From Lytechinus pictus (Eukaryota > Echinodermata > Echinoidea > Temnopleuroida > Toxopneustidae): a stretch of DNA of 64,000 bases. The translations under genes were made by a program, and so were the position numbers. Numbering within the stretch: position 1 is the first letter of the stretch; each line of letters begins with the position of its first letter. The stretch is from NCBI RefSeq assembly GCF_037042905.1, contig NC_087245.1, positions 12,772,501-12,836,500 on the forward strand, given 5' to 3'. Shown piece after piece: positions 23,236-35,000 of this stretch. The notes below the pieces were generated by a model. That model saw only the letters and a program-made list of their open reading frames with translations. It made no database searches and was not told the origin of the DNA.

Positions 23236-25164
23236 CTAAAACATATGAGGTAACAAATTCATACAAGAAATTAATCCCTCTCTTGGGTTTAATAAACTAA
23301 ATCATACAAAGAATACTTTACCAAATAATGAAAATTACCCAAATGGCATATTATTAAGAGACAATTTTCAATAACGACCTTAATCACATTTCCCCCTCTT
23401 CTTTTAATTTTGGTTTCATTATTCTTCTGATATTATTCCAGAGGGAATTAAACTTGCAAAAAAATATAATGTGAATGCTTAAAATACTGCTGCTGATTTG
23501 GCATTGCATAATTCAATCTTATTTGGTTCAATTGGTTGACATTAAAAGTCCTAATTAAAATAATTTAGAACATGTAAATAAGAAGCATAGCCAACAAAGA
23601 CTAGAATAATTAAATCAAACTAGATATCATGTTCACTCAAATATGATTTATGAGCTCTGTCAAAGGTATTGTGAAACATACAGACAAGATTAAACATGTA
23701 CATGGAAAGCGAGATAGTTCCTTCCAAGTGACCCAATCGGGTGAACGTTATACAAAACCATCTAGTGTAGTTCACACCAAATAGTTTGATGTAAAAGCCA
23801 ATGATCAATCACTTATCTGTAAGGTTTCATTCCACTGCACTACCTCTCATCAAAACAAGTAATGAATTCACTCACCAGCATTTGCAATGTGCAAAACACC
23901 AAGCTCTTCCAGCAGAGCATCATCTTCTTTGGTTTCCTTTTCTGGATCCTCTGATGCACTGCCTTTTTCACCCTCTTCAGTCTCCTTCTCTCCATCTTTC
24001 TTTTCTTCTGTTGCTTCATTATCATTTGGAATGTCTTTATCTTTATTACCAACTTTGTTTCCATCCTTTCCATCCTCAACTCCAACATGTTCCTCACTAC
24101 TTATGAGAAGAGACAGAGCTGAACATCCACTCCAGCGAACCAGTGAGGTTTCATTAATTCCATATGAAAGATACTGATCAAGATATAGGTAGGTATTATG
24201 GTAAGCCTGGGAAACCTTCTCATACTCAGGATTTTTATTTTTCTTCTTTCGCATAGGCCTGTCTCTCTGTGATAGCTGGCTGTCATCATTGCTTATCTTC
24301 ATCAGGTTGCTCTCACATGTATGCATGATCTGTTGGATGATGTTGACGCTTTCTTCATGTAATATGTGACGGATGCTGTCACTCCGCACGATAGGAGAGC
24401 CTCGCTCAAGCTGATAGTCCGTCAGATCATTCTTATCGGCAAGGTTAACGGCGCAAGTACAGGAGACCTTATCATCAACCTTCTGAAGCTCATTAAGGAA
24501 GACATGGTGAAGGTCATTTGCAGCTACGTCTGCAGCAAACCTACCATTATAGCCATCATAAATACCAAAGAAACATTTGTTAACATCATTGCCATAATAG
24601 TCTTGGAATACTCGGGTATCCTCCATCTTTGACTTCCAACGGCTATTATCATTGGAGCAAATTCCCACTGCCCTCACACATGGGGCGCTGCAGTTCAGAG
24701 ATATACCTTGACAGTCATAGATGAAATTCTCCTTACTGTGGATCAGTTCTTCATAAGTTTCCTCAAGATGGGATTTTACAAGCTCAAAAGCCTCATTGAT
24801 CTTCTGCAGCCTGTTCAAGGATACAGGTCTGTCTGGGTTGCTTTTCTTGTTTAAAGCAACCATGAGCTCTTGTCTCTTTTTGAGCAGGCCCTTCACACTT
24901 TCAGGTTGTTCCTTGCCGGTGTAGCCAAGCACAGTAAGAGCACTGTGGAAGTTCCTGTGTTCTTGGGTGGCTCTTACACTGATGAACTCATGGCATTTCT
25001 CACAGAATATGCTGATATCTGGGTCATTAGGCCTATCAGTTATCATTGTCTCTGGGGTTGGTGGCCGAACAAGATGACGGGTCTTGATCTGAAGGACAGA
25101 AGGGGCCACACCCCCACCTCCAGACACAGAGGAAATATCACTGCTCATCTTGGTGCTATGGGAT
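22160..25164 (-). CDS. PP2D1: PP2C-like domain protein (PP2D1), probable pseudophosphatase
   Basis: Coding exons are 25148-23876 and 23235-22160, joined across a 640-base GT-AG intron that splits a Gly codon, giving 782 residues. The ATG at 25148 is preferred because an acceptor (TTTTTCATTTAG) ends at 25165, just 5' of it; the reading frame beyond is intron. Order of parts: a CxxC-x11-HxxxH zinc-finger-like motif at residues 49-68, a helical stretch, and a PP2C fold from about 165 to 782. It keeps MED (175-177), the metal-site DG (198-199) and the final DN (768-769). MASCGLWDVL has Cys516 where active enzymes have Asp, so catalysis is doubtful. Two acidic, low-complexity inserts interrupt the fold. 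Its partners are unknown. The gene converges on Rab5, as PP2D1 does with RAB5A in human. Confidence 0.88.
23876..25148 (-). CDS. PP2D1: PP2D1 exon 1: zinc-finger-like N-terminus and first PP2C motifs
   Basis: ATG at 25148-25146, donor GTGAGT from 23875. It starts MSSDISSVSGGGGVAPSVLQ, then the FCEKCHEF...EHRNFH motif, SRWKSKMEDTRVFQDYY and FFGIYDGYNG. It ends in a Lys/Glu/Asp-rich low-complexity tract and LHIANAG. The usual GHGG of PP2C is GYNG here, another departure from the active consensus. Confidence 0.9.
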
Positions 25165-26199
25165 CTAAATGAAAAACACATATATATATGTATATATTTA
25201 ATAAAGGCCACACCTACAACATTGTTCATCTCAGCATAGAAAATCTATTACTTTCAAATAAGATTTATTATCAAAAGAAGGTCATCTGAGGTAGCAAGTT
25301 CAAATCAAAAGTATAACAAACTATAAGTATAAGATCTGTCAGTGTTGCATTTTGTCTGGTTGGGATAGAACTATCCTCACCCAAGAGAATTCTGCTTAAT
25401 AGACAAAACAGCCCAAGATCCTGAGACAATATCTTCAAACCATTTTTTTTTCAACTGTATACTGGTGGATTGCCTCATGAAATTTGAAGATTGGTAAAAG
25501 GGGTGATGCCTTGCTAGATAATGGCTCACCAGTCACAAACCCTTTAAACAACTTGTCAGGGCACATATTTGATACTTAAGAAGTAGGCCTACTTTAGTCA
25601 GACTGCAGGTCCCTATGCTAATGTGCTAGCAAATGAGCAAGATTTATCAAAATCCTCTTGTGGCTGAATTTACATCAATGCAACAAAATCTTGTGAATTG
25701 TGAGGCTTTCTTTCTCAAGAAATTAACCACTTTATCTCATGTAAAATTGAACATTTTGTACCATATGAAAATGTTACTCTTCTATATTGGTAATTTCTTT
25801 AAAAAAACATTTTGATAAATTAAAGAATTTCAGGCATGAAAAGATGACTCTAATTGTGCAAAACCTTTACTTTGAACCCGAATACTATCTATATCATCAG
25901 AAAGCTCAAACTCTGTACTTTCTCACAATATCACTCTTGATATGTGGCACCTTTTAGATGGCGCAAGAGCCATCTTTCCCATTAAGATACAAGACAAGAT
26001 TTCTGAAATTTCTGAGTAGCATTAAATCAAGAGTTCTGGTTGGCTAAATAATGCTTCAAAACAACAAGCGCAGGTAATTTGAAGAGATTACCAAATAGTG
26101 AGTGTGACTTTGGAGAGGCCCCAGCATGGAAACCGTTGGATTTTGGGTGGGTGTGTTGTATCTTTCACCAATCAGAGTGCAGTATTCTTGTTTGCAAGC

Positions 26200-27500
26200 T
26201 GTTAAATGAACTTGGCCTATGAAAAACTGGAAGCTGACTCATCTAAAATACCTCTTCTTATAAAACCTATATCATATCAAAGCTTAGATCTTCAGCTTTA
26301 TTTAAAACTCATTTGGGCTCAAACTAACACATCAATGATGTGGAGCTCATCTGGCATCTTGCAACAAAATTTAACACAAATTTTAATTTCAGCCCAGTTG
26401 ACGCTGTAGTGAATTATATTGGTGACATAAATTGAGGAAACAATTGAAATTGATGAAGAAATGTCAGAGAAGCATGTTTATTTGATTGATGAATAAATTT
26501 CATATAAAGTAGCATAAATAATTTTCTTGTCAAAATGTCTAAATTCTGTGTAGAACCTTGGTGAACCTCAAGTAGCTCTCAGATGGAACAAAAAACTAGC
26601 ACATCAATGATGTGGAGCTCATCCAGCATATTGTGACAAATTTTAATAAAATTTTCCATTTCAGTTCAGTTGACACTATAGTAAATTATTATCCCTGAAT
26701 TATATTTGTGACATAAATTGAGAAAGCAGAATTGAAATTGATGAAGAAATGACAAACAAGCATTTTTGGTGATTAATGAATAAATTTAGTAGAAAATTAG
26801 CATAGATAATTTTCGAGTCAAAATTTCTAAATTATGTGTAGAACCTTGGTGAACCTCATGCAGCTCTCAGAGACTCAGATGGAACAAAAATAAAATCAAA
26901 ATCAGTTAAAAAATAAGCATTTTTTGTGAGTTTTGAAAAATATGCATAAATTAGCATATTTAATGAGTTTCAACATTTTGTGTAGAAATTTTGTATCCCC
27001 ACCTAGAGCTTTCATATAAAGCAAACAAAATTGAAATTGATCGACAAATGAAGGAGAAAAGCATTTTTTGTGATTTATGAATAAATTTTGCATAAATTAG
27101 CATAAATAATTTTCTAGTCATATTTTTCAAAATTCTGTGTGGAAGTTTGGTGAACCTCATGTAGCTTACCAGATGGATGAAAAAAAAATCCTAATTAGTC
27201 AACAAATAAAGAAGAAGCATTTTTGATGATTATGAATAAATTTTGCATAAATAAGCACAATTTTCTAGTCAAAATTTCAAAATTTGGAGTACAAGTTTGG
27301 TGAACCTCATGAAGCTCTACTACATGTAGATGGAAGCAAAAAAAAATCAAAATCGGTCAACAAATAAAAGAAGCATTTTTTGTGAATTTTAATGTGCATA
27401 AATTAGCACATTTAATGAGTTTCAAATTTCTTTGTAGAAGTTTTTAATCCCCCACCTAGTGACTTGAAATGACGAAGAAGCATTTTGAAATTGTGGACGG
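26200..27500. repeat. Diverged tandem repeats of about 160-230 bases
   Basis: About six units share the order AAGCATTTTTTGTGA, ATGAATAAATTTTGCATAAA, TTAGCATAAATAATTTTC, TCTGTGTAGAA, TTGGTGAACCTCATGTAGCT and CAGATGG. Two early units also share ACATCAATGATGTGGAGCTC (near 26330 and 26600). Units differ by many substitutions and indels, so the array is old. It is non-coding. Confidence 0.7.
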
Positions 27501-27959
27501 ACGACTTTGCAACATCCTTCCAAAGGGAACTTGAATAGAAAGATGATCAAAAATGGTCAAAAATACATTTTCAAAGTCTTTATATTCTCAGGATAATAAA
27601 ATATTGTAAGACTAGCTCATCAGTGATGTTGTTGTTTTCTCAACTTTTCCCATAGAAAACACACATTCGGTAATACGGTACCATTTTCAAGTGACCAAAA
27701 TATTTCACATGGGAACAGGAGTCCGATTCGAAGCTAATATCGTAAAAAGGAAAAACGATTTCAGCAAAATGTTTACAAATTTATATTTTGTAGGTAATTG
27801 TGTATTTATGGTGAAAGTTTGGTGAATTTTACGAGAATAATGTGTTTGATATGATTGAATTCATGAAAAGTGTTCGGTAATACGATCCACTACCATACGA
27901 TCCAATAGTTTACCATACCCATCCATACACAACACACATCTTACTTCAGATCATAGACA

Positions 27960-28040
27960 GCTGGCAGCCGTCTGTTTCGAGGAGTTTTTAAACATTTTTT
28001 ATTTTTTTAATTTCTCCTCATACACAGACGGCTCGCTATC
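27960..28040. repeat. Small foldback (CAGCCGTCTGT)
   Basis: GCAGCCGTCTGTTTCGAGGAG faces CTCCTCATACACAGACGGCT around a T/A-rich centre. It is likely a small MITE; its ends were not fixed. Confidence 0.4.
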
Positions 28041-28224
28041 GTGCAGCCACCATTAGGGGACTTACAATGCAAAATCCCCCCGTCGGGGCTCTTCAATTTG
28101 TGTCTTTAATGAATCAAACTTTTGAAAATTAACGCGACCGAAATGCGAATTAATATTCCCTCTTGGCATTAATTGCCAAAAAACAGGGAAAATCAAGTTA
28201 AAAGGAACAAAAACAGTGACTTAC

Positions 28225-28310
28225 CTTGGCTGTCGCGCAGCTTCATTGCCCTGTTTTATCCGAACTTAATACACATAAACATATGGCCATTGAGTCCCCT
28301 GTACAGATCG
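28225..28310 (-). other. PP2D1: Candidate 5' non-coding exon of PP2D1
   Basis: On the - strand CAGCCAAG is followed at 28224 by GTAAGTCAC, a near-ideal splice donor, in the right place to join the acceptor at 25165. An ATG shortly before the donor would read seven codons and then stop soon after splicing, so it would act as a short upstream ORF at most. The right-hand edge of the exon is arbitrary, because no start site is visible. Confidence 0.35.
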
Positions 28311-28318
28311 CGCTAGAA

Positions 28319-28389
28319 CTTCGGTCTCTGTATTTGGTGAGTGAAGCCAACGGAGTTCAGCTGAACAACCAACATAACAGAGACCGAAG
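28319..28389. repeat. 13-bp perfect inverted repeat
   Basis: CTTCGGTCTCTGT (28319-28331) is exactly complementary to ACAGAGACCGAAG (28377-28389). The 45-base interior holds GAGTTCAGCTGAAC, another small dyad. It lies in the presumed upstream region of PP2D1. Confidence 0.55.
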
Positions 28390-28850
28390 CTTTTGGTCTA
28401 TTCAGATCAAAGACAAAATTCAGTAGGTCCCTAGCCTAGGTAAGAAGTCAAGACCTTTGTCTTTGAACAAATACATTTATAAGGACCTGGACAATGGTCT
28501 TTACCTTCTAATCTTTCACAAATTTTATTTAAAAAAAACAATGACTATGTTGAAAATGTCTCTTCTTAGCTTTTATCTTTTGGTCAACCCATCTTGACTC
28601 GGGAACCGAATTAGCATCACAACGGCAAAAGAAAAACGCCAAGTTGAGGTTACGATTTTAAGTGTTTCTCACCAAAATAGAGGTCTAAATCAAGCACTGA
28701 CTCCCCTGATTATGAAGTTAGAGAAGAAATAAGATTAAGAAACAGTCCTTCGTTGGGCTCAACTGCCATAACTGCAGATTGATTCAAGAGTAAAGGCCGA
28801 TCTCGAACAACGGCCGTTCAAAGTCCCAGCGCTTTGTCGTTTGGTGCTAG

Positions 28851-28859
28851 CTGGCATGG
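28851..28859. repeat. Left target-site duplication CTGGCATGG
   Basis: These nine bases directly precede the left inverted arm and are repeated, in the same direction, directly after the right arm at 56784-56792. Confidence 0.85.
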
Positions 28860-29705
28860 ACCAGGCTGAAGCCAGCGCACAAACCCAGCGCACAGAATAT
28901 ATTGAAGCAAGCCAGCGCACAAACCCAGCGCACAGAGCTATCGCGATACAAACCGCCCTACACCGTATGCATAGTCTAATAGTTGCAGACCCTAAATACA
29001 GCTTAAATTCAAACGTCTCGAAGATTGTCATAATGCGCACGAAAAATGGTATTAAGATAAAAGGCATAGTTATCCAAACTTACAGATGGCTGAAAATATG
29101 GAATTTCAATAATGCACTATTCCACAATATGATTGCTTCAAATATTAGTATATGACTGATTTGTATAACATTTGAATATATTAAGAATTAAAGGGAGTAT
29201 GTTTCTATATGACATGGCATGAATGCAGCTGAAAGTAGAAGAATCAAACAAATTTGGTAAAATGTAAACAAAATCGGACAAGGATAACAGAGTTATGATA
29301 TTCTAAAGATCCGCATTTCGGCCAGTTCTATATGCCTTAAATTTCTTCTTTAACATTCATTGGAGAAAAGTAATCTCTCCTGTATATTCCATCTTTTTTA
29401 ATCATATGAATTTATGAATATTCAAATTTCCTCCCCCTAGAATAAAAAATATTGTATCAAACAAAATTTAATGCATTTGTTCATTAATTCATGGATATTA
29501 TCTTAATATAAGAGACATTACATGATTTAAAAAACGACTTCATGTAAGAACATTTTATAAGCGAAACGAAAGTTGGAACACGACATCATGATAACTTCAA
29601 ATGGATAGTCATGACTGCGTGCATTTTATTTTCACAAAATACTGCTGACCTCAAAATTCTCTTTTGTAAATTTGACTCTTTTGTAAATGATGTCTCTATT
29701 AGTAT
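28860..29705 (+). repeat. Left inverted arm
   Basis: The arm matches the reverse complement of 55925-56783 along its length, with scattered substitutions and small indels. Shared landmarks are GATCCGCATTTCGGCCAGTT, GAGAAAAGTAATCTCTCCTG and GACTGCGTGCATTTTATTTT. The arms are clearly related but not identical, so the insertion is older than the latest satellite homogenisation. The ORF starting here is only partly shared with the other arm and is not believed to be a gene. Confidence 0.9.
28872..28933 (+). repeat. Subterminal repeats CCAGCGCAC (four copies)
   Basis: Copies lie at 28872, 28885, 28912 and 28925, as two pairs with 13-base spacing, 40 bases apart. The right arm has the mirror set at 56710, 56723, 56750 and 56763 (as GTGCGCTGG). 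Repeated subterminal motifs often serve as transposase-binding sites; that role is inferred here. Confidence 0.85.
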
Positions 29706-29910
29706 ATTATGATGAAAGAAGTTGCAACAACAAATAACTGAAGTACTGAATCAGTTCCAACTGTTTTAGTCCCAGGTAAAAATAAAGTGGTAGAAAATCA
29801 TATAATAAAATACAAAAGTCCGAGTGGGGATAACCGATATGATATCATCAGCCCACCTAATGAATATTCATGAAGACATTAATATCTATATCAAATTCTC
29901 AATAAAAATT
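29706..29910. other. Left spacer between arm and satellite
   Basis: About 200 bases of AT-rich DNA with no counterpart that I can see in the right spacer (55481-55924). Nothing else is recognised in it. Confidence 0.5.
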
Positions 29911-32021
29911 ACACCCCCTGCATTTTGGGGCATCGTAGACCCCGTCCCCCTTTTCTGTGCACCAATGTTCACCCCTAGATCGATGAAGTGATTAATAAAG
30001 ATCAATTTGGTTGATTTTCAAGACATAAAATCGTGATTTCGATTAGCGGCGAATTTATTACAAGACCAAAGTGGAATTGTTGGAATACACGTATATAATA
30101 CATATATAGCACGCGCTATATTTTCGTCCTTGCACCCCCTACCTCTCGGGGCATCGTAGACCCCGTCCCCCTTTTCTGTGCACCAATGTTCACCCCTAGA
30201 TCGATGAAGTGATTAATAAAGATCAATTTGGTTGATTTTCAAGACATAAAATGGTGATTTCGATTAGCGGCGAATTTATTACCAGACCAAAGTGGAATTG
30301 TTGGAATATACACGTACATAATATAGCACGCCATAATAGCAGGCGCCGTATTTTCGTCAATGCACCCCCACCTTTCGGGGCATCGTAGACCCCGTCCCCT
30401 TTTTCTGTGCACCAATGTTCACCCCTAGATCGATGTAGTGATTAATAAAGATCAATTTGGTTGATTTTCAAGACATAAAATTGTGATTTCGATTAGCGGC
30501 GAATTTATTACCAGACCAAAGTGGAATTGTTGGAATACACGTATATAATACTTACATAGCACGCGCTATATTTTCGTCCTTGCACCCCCTACCTCTCGGG
30601 GCATTGTAGACCCCGTCCCCCTTTTCTGTGCACCAATGTTCACCCCTAGATCGATGAAGTGATTAATAAAGATCAATTTGGTTGATTTTCAAGACATAAA
30701 ATTGTGATTTCGATTAGCGGCGAATTTATTACCAGACCAAAGTGGAATTGTTGGAATACACGTACATAATATAGCACGCCATAATAACAAGTGCCGTATT
30801 TTCGTCAATGCACCCCCACCTTTCGGGGCATCGTAGACCCCGTCCCCCTTTTCTGTGCACCAATGTTCACCCCTAGATCGATGAAGTGATTAATAAAGAT
30901 CAATTTGGTTGATTTTCAAGACATAAAATTGTGATTTCGATTAGCGGCGAATTTATTACCAGACCAAAGTGGAATTGTTGGAATACGCGTACATAATATA
31001 GCACGCCATAATAACAAGTGCCGTATTTTCGTCAATGCACCCCCACCTTTCGGGGCATCGTAGACCCCGTCCCCCTTTTCTGTGCACCAATGTTCACCCC
31101 TAGATCGATGAAGTGATTAAAATAAAGATCAATTTGGTTGATTTTCAAGACATAAAATTGTGATTTCGATTAGCGGCGAATTTATTACCAGACCAAAGTG
31201 GAATTGATGGAATACACGTATATAATACATATATAGCACGCGCTATTTTTTCGTCCTTGCACCCCCTACCTCTCGGGGCATCGTAGACCCCGTCCCCCTT
31301 TTCTGTGCACCAATGTTCACCCCTAGATCGATGAAGTGATTAATAAAGATCAATTTGGTTGATTTTCAAGACATAAAATTGTGATTTCGATTAGCGGCGA
31401 ATTTATTACCAGACCAAAGTGGAATTGTTGGAATACACGTACATAATATAGCACGCCATAATAACAAGTGCCGTATTTTCGCCAATGCACCCCCACCTTT
31501 CGGGGCATCGTAGACCCCGTCCCCCTTTTCTGTGCACCAATGTTCACCCCTAGATCGATGAAGTGATTAATAAAAATCAATTTGGTTGATTTTCAAGACA
31601 TAAAATTGTGATTTCGATTAGCGGCGAATTTATTACCAGACCAAAGTGGAATTGTTGGAATACACGTACATAATATAGCACGCCATAATAACAAGTGCCG
31701 TATTTTCGCCAATGCACCCCCACCGTTCGGGGCATCGTAGACCCCGTCCCCCTTTTCTGTGCACCAATGTTCACCCCTAGATCGATGAAGTGATTAATAA
31801 AGATCAATTTGGTTGATTTTCAAGACATAAAATTGTGATTTCGATTAGCGGCGAATTTATTACCAGACCAAAGTGGAATTGATGGAATACACGTATATAA
31901 TACATATATAGCACGCGCTATATTTTCGTCCTTGCACCCCCTACCTCTCGGGGCATCGTAGACCCCGTCCCCCTTTGTGCACCAATGTTCACCCCTAGAT
32001 CGATGTAGTGATTAATAAAGA

Positions 32022-35000
32022 TCAATTTGGTTGATTTTCAAGACATAAAATTGTGATTTCGATTAGCGGCGAATTTATTACCAGACCAAAGTGGAATTGT
32101 TGGAATACACGTACATAATATAGCACGCCATAATAACAAGTGCCGTATTTTCGCCAATGCACCCCCACCTTTCGGGGCATCGTAGACCCCGTCCCCCTTT
32201 TCTGTGCACCAATGTTCACCACTAGATCGATGAAGTGATTAATAAAAATCAATTTGGTTGATTTTCAAGACATAAAATTGTGATTTCGATTAGCGGCGAA
32301 TTTATTACCAGACCAAAGTGGAATTGTTGGAATACACGTACATAATATAGCACGCCATAATAACAAGTGCCGTATTTTCGCCAATGCACCCCCACCTTTC
32401 GGGGCATCGTAGACCCCGTCCCCCTTTTCTGTGCACCAATGTTCACCCCTAGATCGATGAAGTGATTAATAAAGATCAATTTGGTTGATTTTCAAGACAT
32501 AAAATTGTGATTTCGATTAGCGGCGAATTTATTACCAGACCAAAGTGGAATTGTTGGAATATACACGTACATAATAATTATAGCACGCCATAATAGCAGG
32601 CGCCGTATTTTCGTCAATGCACCCCCACCTTTCGGGGCATCGTAGACCCCGTCCCCTTTTCTGTGCACCAATGTTCACCCCTAGATCGATGTAGTGATTA
32701 ATAAAGATCAATTTGGTTGATTTTCAAGACATAAAATTGTGATTTCGATTAGCGGCGAATTTATTACCAGACCAAAGTGGAATTGATGGAATACACGTAT
32801 ATAATACATATATAGCACGCGCTATATTTTCGTCCTTGCACCCCCTACCTCTCGGGGCATCGTAGACCCCGTCCCCCTTTTCTGTGCACCAATGTTCACC
32901 CCTAGATCGATGTAGTGATTAATAAAGATCAATTTGGTTGATTTTCAAGACATAAAATTGTGATTTCGATTAGCGGCGAATTTATTACCAGACCAAAGTG
33001 GAATTGTTGGAATACACGTACATAATATAGCACGCCATAATAACAAGTGCCGTATTTTCGTCAATGCACCCCCACCTTTCGGGGCATCGTAGACCCCGTC
33101 CCCCTTTTCTGTGCACCAATGTTCACCCCTAGATCGATGAAGTGATTAATAAAGATCAATTTGGTTGATTTTCAAGACATAAAATTGTGATTTCGATTAG
33201 CGGCGAATTTATTACCAGACCAAAGTGGAATTGTTGGAATACGCGTACATAATATAGCACGCCATAATAACAAGTGCCGTATTTTCGTCAATGCACCCCC
33301 ACCTTTCGGGGCATCGTAGACCCCGTCCCCCTTTTCTGTGCACCAATGCACCCCTAGATCGATGAAGTGATTAATATAAAGATCAATTTGGTTGATTTTC
33401 AAGACATAAAATTGTGATTTCGATTAGCGGCGAATTTATTACCAGACCAAAGTGGAATTGATGGAATACACGTATATAATACATATATAGCACGCGCTAT
33501 TTTTTCGTCCTTGCACCCCCTACCTCTCGGGGCATCGTAGACCCCGTCCCCCTTTTCTGTGCACCAATGTTCACCCCTAGATCGATGAAGTGATTAATAA
33601 AGATCAATTTGGTTGATTTTCAAGACATAAAATTGTGATTTCGATTAGCGGCGAATTTATTACCAGACCAAAGTGGAATTGTTGGAATACACGTACATAA
33701 TATAGCACGCCATAATAACAAGTGCCGTATTTTCGTCAATGCACCCCCACCTTTCGGGGCATCGTAGACCCCGTCCCCCTTTTCCGTGCACCAATGTTCA
33801 CCCCTAGATCGATGTAGTGATTAATAAAGATCAATTTGGTTGATTTTCAAGACATAAAATTGTGATTTCGATTAGCGGCGAATTTATTACCACACCAAAG
33901 TGGAATTGATGGAATACACGTATATAATACATATATAGCACGCGCTATATTTTCGTCCTTGCACCCCCTACCTCTCGGGGCATCGTAGACCCCGTCCCCC
34001 TTTTCTGTGCACCAATGTTCACCCCTAGATCGATGAAGTGATTAATAAAGATCAATTTGGTTGATTTTCAAGACATAAAATTGTGATTTCGATTAGCGGC
34101 GAATTTATTACCAGACCAAAGTGGAATTGTTGGAATACACGTACATAATATAGCACGCCATAATAACAAGTGCCGTATTTTCGCCAATGCACCCCCACCT
34201 TTCGGGGCATCGTAGACCCCGTCCCCCTTTTCTGTGCACCAATGTTCACCACTAGATCGATGAAGTGATTAATAAAAATCAATTTGGTTGATTTTCAAGA
34301 CATAAAATTGTGATTTCGATTAGCGGCGAATTTATTACCAGACCAAAGTGGAATTGTTGGAATACACGTACATAATATAGCACGCCATAATAACAAGTGC
34401 CGTATTTTCGCCAATGCACCCCCACCTTTCGGGGCATCGTAGACCCCGTCCCCCTTTTCTGTGCACCAATGTTCACCCCTAGATCGATGAAGTGATTAAT
34501 AAAGATCAATTTGGTTGATTTTCAAGACATAAAATTGTGATTTCGATTAGCGGCGAATTTATTACCAGACCAAAGTGGAATTGTTGGAATATACACGTAC
34601 ATAATAATTATAGCACGCCATAATAGCAGGCGCCGTATTTTCGTCAATGCACCCCCACCTTTCGGGGCATCGTAGACCCCGTCCCCTTTTCTGTGCACCA
34701 ATGTTCACCCCTAGATCGATGTAGTGATTAATAAAGATCAATTTGGTTGATTTTCAAGACATAAAATTGTGATTTCGATTAGCGGCGAATTTATTACCAG
34801 ACCAAAGTGGAATTGATGGAATACACGTATATAATACATATATAGCACGCGCTATATTTTCGTCCTTGCACCCCCTACCTCTCGGGGCATCGTAGACCCC
34901 GTCCCCCTTTTCTGTGCACCAATGTTCACCCCTAGATCGATGAAGTGATTAATAAAGATCAATTTGGTTGATTTTCAAGACATAAAATTGTGATTTCGAT

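Larger units (their letters stand above)
25165..28224. other. 5' side of PP2D1: probable first intron with repeats
   Basis: No coding exon is recognised. If the splice donor at 28224 is real, this whole stretch is a 3.06-kb intron in the PP2D1 5' UTR. It contains the diverged tandem repeats at 26200-27500, two copies of TTCGGTAATACG (near 27667 and 27873), and a small foldback at 27960-28040. Confidence 0.45.

Noticed and set aside
25149..25229. N-terminal extension of the PP2D1 reading frame
   Set aside because: An acceptor site at 25165 interrupts it and the extension is A/T-rich intron-like sequence; the ATG at 25148 is the better start.
28841..29155. 104-codon ORF in the left arm and its partner at 56608-56790
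   Set aside because: The two arms agree only over the first part and then differ by frame. The similar residues come from the CCAGCGCAC repeats, not from protein conservation.
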